Shown here: positions 18,939 to 27,549 of the stretch, piece after piece
How the letters are laid out: each line of letters opens with the position of its first letter
How positions within the stretch are numbered: position 1 is the stretch's first letter
From: Chryseobacterium sp. 36-9
Lineage (GTDB): Bacteria; Bacteroidota; Bacteroidia; Flavobacteriales; Weeksellaceae
DNA length: 64,000 nt
NCBI GenBank assembly: GCA_001898785.1
Contig: MKVE01000020.1
Coordinates: 1-64,000 of the forward strand
Direction: 5' to 3'
The notes under the pieces: generated by a model
What the model was told of the DNA's origin: nothing
The model's database searches: none
Seen by the model: only the letters and a program-made list of their open reading frames with translations
Position numbers and translations under genes: made by a program

Positions 18939-19952
18939 ATGAAAACCAGAAATCCGTTATTGTTTTTTTCTTTCATCCTTGTTTTGATTATTATCAATTC
19001 TTTCAGCGTTATGCATAATTCTGAAACAATTTATACCGTTTCAAAAGACGGAAAAGGAGATTTCAAAACAATTCAGGAAGCGGTTAATGCAGTTGAAGAT
19101 AAGTTGGATTCCAAAACAAAGATTATTATCAGAAAGGGAATTTACAGAGAAAAAATAATTGTTCCTGCAGCCAAAGGGGCTATTTGTTTCGAAGGTGAAA
19201 GTTTGGATGAAACCATAATTGTTAACGGCGATTTTGCATCAAAGAAAAATCCCGAAGGAAAAGAAATGGGAACAACAGGTTCATCAACCATTTTTATTTT
19301 TTCAGACAACTTTTCGGCGAAGAATGTCACTTTTCAAAATGATGCCGGAAAAGTAGGACAAGCCGTTGCTGTTCTCATTACAGGCGACAAAGCTATTTTT
19401 AAGAATTGCAGGTTTCTCGGATTTCAGGATACCTTGTATCTGAAAGGACAGCAGGATGTTCCTGAGCCCAAAAGGGAAATCCGTCATTATTTTAAAAACT
19501 GTTACATTGAAGGAACAACTGATTTCATTTTCGGTGCGGCAACTGCGGTTTTTAAAGATTGCACAATCTATGCGAAAGAAAGTGCAACTTATCTCACAGC
19601 AGCTTCAACTCCGGAAAATATAAGGTTTGGTTTTGTTTTCATCGATTGCAAAATCAAAGGCGAGGCGAAACCAGAATCTGTTTACCTTGGAAGACCTTGG
19701 CGACCTTTTGCTAAAACAGTTTTTATCAATACAGAAATTTCAAATATCATAAAACCCGAAGGCTGGCACAATTGGAAAAAGCCGGAAGCTGAAAAAACTG
19801 TTTTTTACGCAGAATTCAATTCGACCGGAAGTGGAGGTGATGTCAAGAATAGAGTTGCCTGGTCTCGTCAATTAACAAAGGAACAGTCCAAAGACTACTC
19901 AATCAAAAATATTCTTTCAGGAAAAGACAACTGGAATTTTAAAATAAATTAA
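18939..19952 (+). CDS. Pectin methylesterase, CE8 (first of three)
   Basis: Removes methyl esters from homogalacturonan, making it accessible to PL1 and GH28. The 337 residues contain an N-terminal hydrophobic segment (about 8-24; signal peptide or anchor) and a complete CE8 beta-helix: the entry motif YTVSKDGKGDFKTIQEAV, GQAVAV, QDTLY with catalytic D164, GTTDFIFG with D195, and LGRPWRPF with R252. There is no T9SS domain, so it probably acts in the periplasm, in contrast to the T9SS-tagged CE8 at 31143. About 30 nt of its upstream sequence is dispersed-repeat material. Confidence 0.93.
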   Translation: MKTRNPLLFFSFILVLIIINSFSVMHNSETIYTVSKDGKGDFKTIQEAVNAVEDKLDSKTKIIIRKGIYREKIIVPAAKGAICFEGESLDETIIVNGDFASKKNPEGKEMGTTGSSTIFIFSDNFSAKNVTFQNDAGKVGQAVAVLITGDKAIFKNCRFLGFQDTLYLKGQQDVPEPKREIRHYFKNCYIEGTTDFIFGAATAVFKDCTIYAKESATYLTAASTPENIRFGFVFIDCKIKGEAKPESVYLGRPWRPFAKTVFINTEISNIIKPEGWHNWKKPEAEKTVFYAEFNSTGSGGDVKNRVAWSRQLTKEQSKDYSIKNILSGKDNWNFKIN

Positions 19953-19958
19953 TATTAG

Positions 19959-19980
19959 GTCACTGAACGAAGTCGAAGTG
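19959..19980. repeat. TCACTGAACGAAGTCGAAGTG dispersed repeat
   Basis: Single copy directly behind the CE8 gene, related through its CTGA...TCGAAG core to the copies at 5041, 6644, 6784 and 53231. Confidence 0.5.
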
Positions 19981-20053
19981 TCTTTGCTAACTTAAAAGCA
20001 TTGCATAGAATAAAAAATCTTATAGGACTTTGCGTTCAAACAAAATAATAAAA

Positions 20054-21052
20054 ATGAAAAACATCATACTCAAAACTATTTATTCAGGATTGCTGATAAG
20101 TTTTATCAGTTGCTCTGCGCAGACAGATGTCATACGGACAATCAGGAAAAACGGAAATGCTCCATTTTCTTACGCCGAATTATCTGTAAAAGAAGGCGGA
20201 AAATGGGATGGTAATCAATATGTCGGAGGGACGTTTGAAAATGTTAATGAGCTTACGATTCCTGCGGAACATACAGACCATTCAACTTACATCAGATATG
20301 AAGGGATAGGTTTGGAAAACAACCAGATTGGTTATAGATTATATCTCGATTGGCGCAATGCAACGGATATTTTCGGGAAAAAAGTTAACACTTTGGTTTT
20401 GCCGGAAGTCGGTCAGGATGGCTTCGAATCATACCACCACGATGCAGTTTGGGGACAGGATATATTGAAATCCGGGCGAACGATTGGTATTGGTTCTTAC
20501 GGCAGATATGATGAACAAAACGATTTTGTCGAGACTTTCAAAATGGTAAAATCAACAGCCGCAAAAGTAATCAACGAGAAAGATTACTCATATGCGATTA
20601 TCAATTACAAAGGCTGGAAAACCTGGGGCGATGCGATAGATGTTCATTCCAGACTCACGATTTTCAACAGAGACCGTTTTGTAAAAGTAGATTTAACTTT
20701 GAGCAACGCCATTTCCGGATTATGTACAGGGATCGTGGCGTTCGACAAAATACCGGTCAAACAGGTTACTGGCAAGAATAAAAAGTGGGCTTACATTGCT
20801 ACTTTTGGTCAGCAGACTTTGGCTAAAAAAGATGACAATCTCGGGATGGCGGTTTTTTATCCCATCAATAGTTTTGATAAGTATGTAAAGACCAAATCCA
20901 CACATACAGTGGTTTTCAAAAAGACCCAAAATGTATCGTATTACTTTTTGGCAGCATGGTCACAGGAACCAGACGGCATCAAAACCGAAACCGAGTTCTA
21001 TCAGGATCTGAATAAAAAATTAGACCAGCTCGACAACGATGGAACATTGTAA
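20054..21052 (+). CDS. DUF4861 family lipoprotein
   Basis: The 332 residues from the ATG at 20054 start a clean lipoprotein signal with lipobox FISC (Cys about residue 21); a longer frame from 20030 would add eight residues ahead of it. The body has the DUF4861 pattern: YRLYLDWRNATDIFGKK, YHHDAVWGQDILKSGRTIGIGS and YSYAIINYKGWKTWGDAID. I know this family mainly as a companion of GH105 and other pectin-degradation genes, with no function I can state with confidence. Placed directly before GH105, it may bind or process unsaturated oligogalacturonides. A galactose-mutarotase-like fold is a possibility suggested only by its beta-rich appearance. Confidence 0.75.
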   Translation: MKNIILKTIYSGLLISFISCSAQTDVIRTIRKNGNAPFSYAELSVKEGGKWDGNQYVGGTFENVNELTIPAEHTDHSTYIRYEGIGLENNQIGYRLYLDWRNATDIFGKKVNTLVLPEVGQDGFESYHHDAVWGQDILKSGRTIGIGSYGRYDEQNDFVETFKMVKSTAAKVINEKDYSYAIINYKGWKTWGDAIDVHSRLTIFNRDRFVKVDLTLSNAISGLCTGIVAFDKIPVKQVTGKNKKWAYIATFGQQTLAKKDDNLGMAVFYPINSFDKYVKTKSTHTVVFKKTQNVSYYFLAAWSQEPDGIKTETEFYQDLNKKLDQLDNDGTL

Positions 21053-21064
21053 ACAGAATAATTT

Positions 21065-21145
21065 GGGCAGCTTAATCCGTCCTCCGTTCCCGCTTTTTTC
21101 TTTTTCGGTAAAAAAGAAAAAGAGCTCCACTCAGGCCGGGCTGCG
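21065..21145 (+). repeat. GGGCAGC...GCTGCG dispersed repeat, copy 2
   Basis: Begins GGGCAGCTTAATCCGTCCTC and ends GAGCTCCACTCAGGCCGGGC-TGCG, with an A/T-rich hairpin (TTTTTC...GAAAAA) in the middle. Same family as 6702-6769 (inverted), 56332-56420 and 63084-63155. Confidence 0.7.
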
Positions 21146-21214
21146 TGCTATTCAACGTTAAACCAAATCATCTCGATCTGTTTAAACAGAAGAGAAAGAA
21201 TAAAAGTAAGAAAA

Positions 21215-22459
21215 ATGAAATTCAACAGACTCAGAATATTAACTATGGCTGCATTAGCATCAGGACTGTTTTTTTCCTGTGCGCAACAACCAAAACAGAC
21301 CAATCAAAAAGTTTTGAAGGTTACAACACAGACTATTTCTACAAAGCTGCCTTGGTCAGAAAGAATGATGCAATCCGAGATGAAACGTTTTCCCGAAGCC
21401 TGGATGTTGGATTTTTTTAAATCACCGAAATGGAGTTATCCCAACGGCTTGGTTTTGAAAGCTGCGGAACAATTATTCAGGAAAACGGGAAAAAGAGAAT
21501 ATTATGATTACATCAAAGCCTATGCAGACGAATTGGTCAACGCAGACGGCACGATTAAAACCTACGATATCAATAAGTATAATCTCGATATGCTGAATTC
21601 CGGTAATGTTTTAATTTATCTTTTCCTCGCAACCAAAGATGAAAAATACCTGAAAGCGACGCAATTGCTAAGGTCACAACTGAACGATCATCCAAGAACT
21701 TCCGAAGGTGGATTCTGGCACAAGAAAATTTATCCCAATCAAATGTGGCTGGATGGATTGTATATGGCAGAGCCGTTTTATGCAAATTATACAAGATTAT
21801 TTGATGAAGGAGTTGATGCGGATAAAGCTTACAATGATATTGTGAATCAGTTTGATATCATCCAGAAGCACATGGTTGATCCTAAAACCGGCTTGTTGTA
21901 TCATGGCTGGGATGAGAGCAAAGAACAACAGTGGGCAGATAAAAAAACAGGACTTTCCCCCAATTTCTGGGGACGTGCGATGGGCTGGTACGGCATGGCT
22001 ATCGTAGATGTTCTGGATTATTTGCCGGAACATCATCCCGGAAGAGCAAAACTCATGGGTTATCTTAAATCTTATTCAGAAGCTTTGGTGAAAGTTCAGG
22101 ACGAGAAAACGGGACTTTGGTACCAGGTTTTGGACAAAGGTGGCGAAAAAGGAAATTACCTCGAAGCTTCAGCATCATCAATGTTTGTTTACACCTTTGC
22201 AAAAGCTGTCAGAAAAAAATACTTACCAGCTTCTTATAATGCGGTTGCTAAAAAAGGATACAATGGAATCCTCAAAAATCTAATCTCGGTTGATAAGGAT
22301 GGGACAGTCAATCTGAACCAAAACTGCGCAGTTGCTGGATTAGGCGGAACACCTTACAGAAGCGGAACTTACGAATATTATGTCAATGAAGAGATACGTT
22401 CCAATGACCCAAAAGGAACAGGCCCGTTCATCCTCGCAAGTCTGGAACTAGAGAAATAA
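21215..22459 (+). CDS. GH105 unsaturated uronyl hydrolase, lipoprotein
   Basis: Hydrolyses the terminal 4,5-unsaturated galacturonate from lyase products, releasing the substrate of KdgF. The 414 residues start with a lipoprotein signal (FFSC, Cys about 22), followed by an (alpha/alpha)6 barrel typical of YteR/YesR-like enzymes. The catalytic aspartate is most likely D180 in MWLDGLYMAEPF, and GRAMGWYG (253-260) is a conserved barrel segment. With no rhamnogalacturonan lyase nearby, the natural substrate here may be unsaturated homogalacturonan oligomers; some GH105 members act on these. Confidence 0.92.
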   Translation: MKFNRLRILTMAALASGLFFSCAQQPKQTNQKVLKVTTQTISTKLPWSERMMQSEMKRFPEAWMLDFFKSPKWSYPNGLVLKAAEQLFRKTGKREYYDYIKAYADELVNADGTIKTYDINKYNLDMLNSGNVLIYLFLATKDEKYLKATQLLRSQLNDHPRTSEGGFWHKKIYPNQMWLDGLYMAEPFYANYTRLFDEGVDADKAYNDIVNQFDIIQKHMVDPKTGLLYHGWDESKEQQWADKKTGLSPNFWGRAMGWYGMAIVDVLDYLPEHHPGRAKLMGYLKSYSEALVKVQDEKTGLWYQVLDKGGEKGNYLEASASSMFVYTFAKAVRKKYLPASYNAVAKKGYNGILKNLISVDKDGTVNLNQNCAVAGLGGTPYRSGTYEYYVNEEIRSNDPKGTGPFILASLELEK

Positions 22460-22553
22460 AAATATAAGTTCTGTCAAAGCGTTCAGGTATTTTGTGTCAA
22501 ATTTGACTTTTCAGAATTACAAAAAATTAAAACGAAATAGATTATAATCAAAA

Positions 22554-23390
22554 ATGAAAATTTCTTTCAAAAAAATCTCGACAGCATTTTTTATCGCAGC
22601 TTCTGTGATGATTGTTGCTCAGACAGAACAGGATAATCAAAAAGAGAGAATCGTGCAACCTTCCACAGACAAAAACACGACCAATATTTTTTTAGCTGGC
22701 GATTCTACGTTGACCGATTATACTTTAGAAAGCAATTATCAGGAAAAGCGTTATCCGCAGCAAGGTTGGGGCGGCGTTTTTCAGGAGTTTTTTGGCGCGG
22801 ACAGTCTCAAAACTTTCAAATCGAATTTAGCAAAACAAGTTTTGGTTGTGGACAAAGCTAAAGGTGGAAGAAGCACAAGAACCTTTTTTCAGGAAGGCCG
22901 GTGGCGTTACATTTTTGAAAATCTGAAACCGAAGGATTGGGTACTGATCCAGTTTGGTCACAACGATGAATCTGAGAAAAAAGTCGACCGTTATGTGGAT
23001 GTTCCGGGTTACAAAGAGTATTTGAGGTTGTATATTCATCAGGTTCGCGAGAAGGGGGCAACACCGGTGTTGGTAACGCCGGTTTCAAGAAATTATCCTT
23101 GGAAAGAAGGTATTTTAGAAGATAGTCATGTCGATTACGCAAAAGCAATGATAGAAGTCGGGCAAGAACAAAAAGTCGATGTTATTGATTTGAACAGATT
23201 GTCCAGAGAATTTTTCACGAAAAAAGGAAAAGATTTCGTGACCACAACCTATTTTATGAATCTTCCCGAAGGAAAATATCAAGCTTATCCAAAAGGTCAG
23301 AAAGATGACACCCATTTCCAGCCGGAAGGTGCAAAAGCTGTCGCTCAATTGGTTTATAATGAATTCAAAAAAATAGTAAGCAAGAAATAA
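22554..23390 (+). CDS. CE12 pectin/rhamnogalacturonan acetylesterase (SGNH hydrolase)
   Basis: Removes acetyl groups from galacturonate residues so that lyases and hydrolases can act. The 278 residues begin with a signal peptide (cleavage near VAQ, about 23). SGNH blocks are clear: block I GDST (49-52, nucleophile S51), the oxyanion-hole Gly in KGGRSTR, block III GHND (135-138, N137) and block V DDTHF with D251 and H254. It is between GH105 and GH28. CE12 contains both rhamnogalacturonan and homogalacturonan acetylesterases; I cannot choose from sequence alone. Confidence 0.9.
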   Translation: MKISFKKISTAFFIAASVMIVAQTEQDNQKERIVQPSTDKNTTNIFLAGDSTLTDYTLESNYQEKRYPQQGWGGVFQEFFGADSLKTFKSNLAKQVLVVDKAKGGRSTRTFFQEGRWRYIFENLKPKDWVLIQFGHNDESEKKVDRYVDVPGYKEYLRLYIHQVREKGATPVLVTPVSRNYPWKEGILEDSHVDYAKAMIEVGQEQKVDVIDLNRLSREFFTKKGKDFVTTTYFMNLPEGKYQAYPKGQKDDTHFQPEGAKAVAQLVYNEFKKIVSKK

Positions 23391-23399
23391 ACTCAAAGT

Positions 23400-23447
23400 T
23401 TGTCATTCCGGAGAATCTCGACAGTTTGGATTCCTACGGAATGACAA
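23400..23447. repeat. TTGTCATTCCG inverted repeat between CE12 and GH28
   Basis: Imperfect hairpin: TTGTCATTCCGGAGAATC (23400-23417) with GATTCCTACGGAATGACAA (23429-23447). The perfect version of the same element is at 56458-56512. Confidence 0.6.
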
Positions 23448-23535
23448 ATATTGAAAATAAGGTCAAACCTTGCGACTTTAAAAGTATAATAAAATAGAAA
23501 TTTGCGCTCTTTGCGTTAAAATCAAAATACTGAGA

Positions 23536-25203
23536 ATGAAGAACACGATTAAAATTTTAGCTTTTACCTTAGCAACATTAGTTTCAGGAAACGCTTTTGG
23601 ACAGAGTATTTCTGATATTTACAAAAATGTAGAGTTCAAAATGCCGACAGTTGCAGAAACTTCTTTTCCTGCAACTTCTGTCAATATCAAAAATTTTGGT
23701 GCTGTTTCTGGCGGCATCGTGAAAAATACCGAAGCGTTTAGAAGAGCCATTGATGAAACCTCCCAAAAAGGTGGCGGAACAGTTGTCGTTCCAAGAGGAA
23801 TTTGGCTAACAGGACCAATTGTTCTGAAAAGTAATATCAATCTGCATTTGGAAGACGGCGCTTTGGTGATGTTTAGTAGAGATTTTGCGGATTATCCTTT
23901 GGTTGATGTCAGTTTCGAAGGTTTGAACACAACGCGTTGTAAGTCTCCGATTTCTGCAAAAGGGGCGACCAACATTGCCATTACCGGAAAAGGTGTGATT
24001 GACGGAAACGGTGACGCCTGGAGATATGTGAAAAAAGGAAAAATGACCGACGGGCAATGGAAAGAATTACTGTCAAAAGGCGGCGTTTTGTCTGATGATA
24101 AAAAAATATGGTTTCCGAGCGAAAGCTCCAAAAGAGGTTTTGAAAGTACGGCCAATTTTAATATTCCTGAAAAATTGACAACTCGAGAACAGTTGGAATC
24201 GGTGAAGGATTTTCTCCGGCCGGTGATGGTGAGTTTGGTGAGCTGTGACAAAGTGCTTTTGGACGGACCAACGTTCCAGAATTCACCAGCATGGAATCTT
24301 CATCCGTTGATGTCAAGTAATTTGATTTTAAGGAATCTGACGGTCAGAAATCCTTGGTATTCACAAAATGGTGACGGTCTGGATTTGGAATCTTGTAAAA
24401 ACGTTTTGGTTTATAACAATACATTTGATGTTGGCGATGACGCAATTTGTATCAAATCCGGAAAAGATAAAGATGGTCGCGACAGAGGCATTCCGACCGA
24501 AAATGTCATCATCAAAAACAATACGGTTTATCACGCTCACGGCGGTATTGTTATCGGAAGCGAAATGTCCGGCGGTGTCCGGAATCTTCATGCTTCAGAT
24601 TGTACGTTTATCGGAACGGATATCGGGCTTCGTTTCAAAACGACTAGAGGAAGAGGCGGTGTTGTTGAGAATATCTGGGTCAGCAATATCGATATGACAG
24701 GAATTCCAGCTCAGGTAATTGGTTTTAATATGTTTTATGAAGGCAATTCGCCAATCATCGAAGATGACCAAAATGCTGACAATGAAAAAAGAAAAGAAAA
24801 AGATATTCCTGTGACCGAGGAAACACCGGTTTTCAGAAATGTGTTCTTCAAAAATATCACAGCTTCCAATTCCTACGAAGCGTTGTTACTAAATGGTTTA
24901 TCTGAAATGAACCTTAAAAATATCGTGATAGAAGATTCTTATTTTGATACCAAAAAAGCTTTAACCATCGTAGATACTGACGGAATTACATTGAAAAATG
25001 TTAAAATAAAGTACACCGATGGAACTAGTGCAACTATTTATAATTCTAAAAATGTTGACATCTCCGGATTAACTTTGGAATCTTCCAGAACACCTTTGGT
25101 AAAGGTCATCGGAAGTAAAACTAAAGCCATCAAATTACCAAAAGGAATCTCCGGAGATAAATTATCGATTTCCAAAGATGTTCCGAAGAATGCTGTAAAA
25201 TAG
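23536..25203 (+). CDS. GH28 polygalacturonase
   Basis: Hydrolyses alpha-1,4 galacturonan linkages, supplying saturated galacturonate to the UxaC branch. The 555 residues have a signal peptide (cleavage near AFGQ, about 23) and a GH28 beta-helix. Catalytic acids are visible as D280 in NGDGLD, D301/D302 in GDDAI and the conserved H335-G-G of AHGGIVIGSEMSGG (G-H-G region). The long form with an N-terminal IKNFGAVSGG start resembles periplasmic exo-acting GH28 enzymes rather than short fungal endo-enzymes. There is no T9SS domain, so periplasmic action on imported oligomers is likely. Confidence 0.94.
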   Translation: MKNTIKILAFTLATLVSGNAFGQSISDIYKNVEFKMPTVAETSFPATSVNIKNFGAVSGGIVKNTEAFRRAIDETSQKGGGTVVVPRGIWLTGPIVLKSNINLHLEDGALVMFSRDFADYPLVDVSFEGLNTTRCKSPISAKGATNIAITGKGVIDGNGDAWRYVKKGKMTDGQWKELLSKGGVLSDDKKIWFPSESSKRGFESTANFNIPEKLTTREQLESVKDFLRPVMVSLVSCDKVLLDGPTFQNSPAWNLHPLMSSNLILRNLTVRNPWYSQNGDGLDLESCKNVLVYNNTFDVGDDAICIKSGKDKDGRDRGIPTENVIIKNNTVYHAHGGIVIGSEMSGGVRNLHASDCTFIGTDIGLRFKTTRGRGGVVENIWVSNIDMTGIPAQVIGFNMFYEGNSPIIEDDQNADNEKRKEKDIPVTEETPVFRNVFFKNITASNSYEALLLNGLSEMNLKNIVIEDSYFDTKKALTIVDTDGITLKNVKIKYTDGTSATIYNSKNVDISGLTLESSRTPLVKVIGSKTKAIKLPKGISGDKLSISKDVPKNAVK

Positions 25204-25274
25204 TCAGTTTTGTCATTCAGAACAAAATTTTGCGCAGCATTATGACTTAACTTAACGAACAAAAATTTAAACGG

Positions 25275-26219
25275 ATGAAGCCAGCCCAAGTTAACTTGAA
25301 TCAAAATAGTCACCTGCGGAAGATTTTCATCCGTTTTTCTTTGGTATTGATTTCGATTTCAAAGATTTATTCTCAGGAAATCGAAAGACCAAACGCGCAG
25401 CCTTATACAGTTGAAGCAACATTCGAAAAACTGAAAAAGAAATATTCTTTCATACAACCTTTGAATCTGGAATTTCCAAAAAATATCAAAGTCAAAAAAG
25501 ACTTAAAATATAAAACCAGAAACGGCAAATCACTTTTGGCGGATATTTATTTCCCTGAAAATTTATCTCAGAAAGATCCTGCAATTATTCTTGTTCACGG
25601 GGGTGGCTGGATTTCTGGAAGCAAAGAAAATGAAAAGTTTTTGGCTCAGGAATTAGCTTCAAAAGGTTATATTGCAATGGCAATCAATTACAGTTTGAGT
25701 GATTTTGCAAAATATCCTGCCGCTGTTGAAGATATCCAAGATGCTTTGAAATTCCTCAAAAAGTATCATAAAAAATTTGGTCTTAATAAAAAGAAAATTG
25801 CAATTGGAGGAAACTCAGCCGGAGCACAATTGGCAACTTTGGTTGGCGTCAAAAATAAAGTTCAGGCCATTGTCAATATCGATGGAATCGTTTCATTCAT
25901 CCATCCCGAATCGGAGGAAGAAACTTATGCGGCTTATTGGTTTGGTGCGACAAAAGCTCAGAATTTCGAACTTTGGAAAGAAGCTTCACCTTTGGAATAT
26001 GTCGGAAAAAACACACCGCCAACATTATTTGTCAATAGCTCTCAACCGAGATTTCACGCTGGAAGAGACGATATGATAAAGAAATTAAAACAATACAATA
26101 TCCCAACAGAATCTCATGAAATCAAAGAATCTCCGCACTCATTTTGGCTGGTTAAGCCTTGGTTTGGTGAAACTCTGGGATATATTGTTGATTTTCTGGA
26201 TAAAGTTTTAAAAAATTAA
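25275..26219 (+). CDS. Secreted alpha/beta hydrolase (esterase of the HSL/BD-FAE type)
   Basis: Probable carboxylic-ester hydrolase. The 314 residues have a hydrophobic N-terminal segment (about 17-33) ending KIYSQ, probably a signal peptide preceded by a polar extension. The oxyanion-hole HGGGW begins at 107, the nucleophile S181 is in GGNSAG, a likely acid D is in NSSQPRFHAGRDD and the His is in ESPHSFW. The C-terminal gene of the CE8 pair starts 4 nt later (26224), so it belongs to the pectin set. Candidate substrates are acetyl, methyl or feruloyl esters of pectin; nothing in the sequence decides. Confidence 0.8.
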   Translation: MKPAQVNLNQNSHLRKIFIRFSLVLISISKIYSQEIERPNAQPYTVEATFEKLKKKYSFIQPLNLEFPKNIKVKKDLKYKTRNGKSLLADIYFPENLSQKDPAIILVHGGGWISGSKENEKFLAQELASKGYIAMAINYSLSDFAKYPAAVEDIQDALKFLKKYHKKFGLNKKKIAIGGNSAGAQLATLVGVKNKVQAIVNIDGIVSFIHPESEEETYAAYWFGATKAQNFELWKEASPLEYVGKNTPPTLFVNSSQPRFHAGRDDMIKKLKQYNIPTESHEIKESPHSFWLVKPWFGETLGYIVDFLDKVLKN

Positions 26220-26223
26220 TCCA

Positions 26224-27195
26224 ATGAAAAAGTTGCTTTCTTTTCTAAGTTTTTTGTTCGTGGTTTTGTCTTTTGCACAATCGCCTTATATCACAATTAC
26301 GGTTGCTAAAAATGGTTCCGGCGATTTCACGACGATCCAGAGTGCGATTAATTCGATCCGTGATTTAGGTCCGGCTGAAGCCTTGATTAAAGTCAAATCA
26401 GGAATCTATAATGAAAAAGTTGTGATTCCATCCTCAAAACATTTAATTAGGATTGAAGGCGAGAACAAAGACTGTACTATTATTAACAATGATGATTTTT
26501 CAGGAAAGCAGAATCCTTTAACCAAAGAAAAGCTTAATACATTCAATTCTTACACATTTTTGGTTGCTGGAGATAATATTAAGATTTCAAATCTGACCAT
26601 CAAAAATTCGTCGTGTAATCAAGGACAAGCCGTTGCACTTCATGTAGAGGGCGACCGATTTATGATGAAAAATTCCAAAATTTTGGGTTGTCAGGATACA
26701 CTTTATGCAGCGACTGATCATAGCCGGCAATACTATGAAAACTGTTATATAGAAGGAACGACGGATTTTATTTTCGGTCAGGCGATTGCGGTTTTCAAAA
26801 ATTGTGAAATCAAAAGTTTATCAAATTCTTACATCACTGCGGCTGCAACAAGCAAAGACAGTCAATTTGGTTTTGTTTTTACTGACTGTCATTTGACGGC
26901 AAAAGAAGGCGTTTCAAAAGTTTATCTTGGAAGACCTTGGCGACCATTTGCGAAAACTGTTTTCATCAATACAAGAATGGAAAATCACATTTTACCGGAA
27001 GGCTGGAATCCTTGGAAAGGTGATAAAATGTTTCCTGATAAAGAGAAAACTGCTTATTATGCAGAGTTCAAAAGTTTAGGCATTGGTGCCAATCCCGGCA
27101 AAAGAGCTGAGTGGTCTCATCAGCTTTCCAGAAAAGAATTGAAGAATTATTCCCTTGAAAAGATTTTCAAAAAATCGGATAACTGGATTCCCTAA
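26224..27195 (+). CDS. Pectin methylesterase, CE8 (second of three)
   Basis: The 323 residues have a standard signal peptide (cleavage near SFAQ, about 19) and a complete CE8 domain: VAKNGSGDFTTIQSAI, GQAVAL, QDTLY with D158, GTTDFIFG with D181 and LGRPWRPF with R237. It is closely related to the CE8 at 18939 (same length class, same LGRPWRPFAKTVFINT block), probably a paralogue pair. It lacks a sorting domain, suggesting a periplasmic location. It ends this run of tightly spaced enzyme genes; the next gene has its own operator-controlled promoter. Confidence 0.93.
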   Translation: MKKLLSFLSFLFVVLSFAQSPYITITVAKNGSGDFTTIQSAINSIRDLGPAEALIKVKSGIYNEKVVIPSSKHLIRIEGENKDCTIINNDDFSGKQNPLTKEKLNTFNSYTFLVAGDNIKISNLTIKNSSCNQGQAVALHVEGDRFMMKNSKILGCQDTLYAATDHSRQYYENCYIEGTTDFIFGQAIAVFKNCEIKSLSNSYITAAATSKDSQFGFVFTDCHLTAKEGVSKVYLGRPWRPFAKTVFINTRMENHILPEGWNPWKGDKMFPDKEKTAYYAEFKSLGIGANPGKRAEWSHQLSRKELKNYSLEKIFKKSDNWIP

Positions 27196-27267
27196 ATTTG
27201 TTGCACAAACTAAAATTTTCTGTAGTCCCGGAATTTTGATTTTTCACTTATGATTTTGGGAATTTTA

Positions 27268-27281
27268 TGCAATCGATTACG
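27268..27281. promoter_or_regulatory. Distal LacI-type operator upstream of 27550 gene
   Basis: TGCAATCGATTACG, 12 of 14 match to the perfect site at 10683. It lies 231 bp upstream (centre to centre) of the proximal site at 27499. Confidence 0.7.
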
Positions 27282-27464
27282 TTATTTTTTTTAACAATTA
27301 TAGCTCACATGATGTATCTGAACAATATGATCTGAAAAAATAATTAAACAGTTATTTAACGATTAGGCTATTTATTTAAAGCGAATTTTAATTAATTATT
27401 AACTTAGTCTGAACTCAATTTTAAAAAATTTTCTGAAAAATAGTGGACGACATAAAAATAATTC

Positions 27465-27472
27465 TATATTAG
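27465..27472 (+). promoter_or_regulatory. -7 box of the 27550 gene promoter
   Basis: TATATTAG, in the context AATTCTATATTAGAAC, is nearly identical to the box at 28709-28716 (AATTTTATATTAGAAC) in front of the paralogous gene. In both cases it ends 26 nt before the proximal operator. One mismatch to TAnnTTTG. Confidence 0.5.
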
Positions 27473-27498
27473 AACTCTCGGTTTTTACTATTAAATAG

Positions 27499-27512
27499 TG
27501 TAATCGATTGCG
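27499..27512. promoter_or_regulatory. Proximal LacI-type operator of the 27550 gene
   Basis: TGTAATCGATTGCG, 37 nt before the start codon and just downstream of the predicted transcription start. Confidence 0.75.
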
Positions 27513-27549
27513 CAATAAATTTTAACAACAACTATAAAACTCATTTATT

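Noticed and set aside
21145-21420. A 91-codon plus-strand frame overlapping the start of the GH105 gene
   Set aside because: It overlaps the GH105 signal peptide in another frame, begins in repeat sequence and has no recognisable features.
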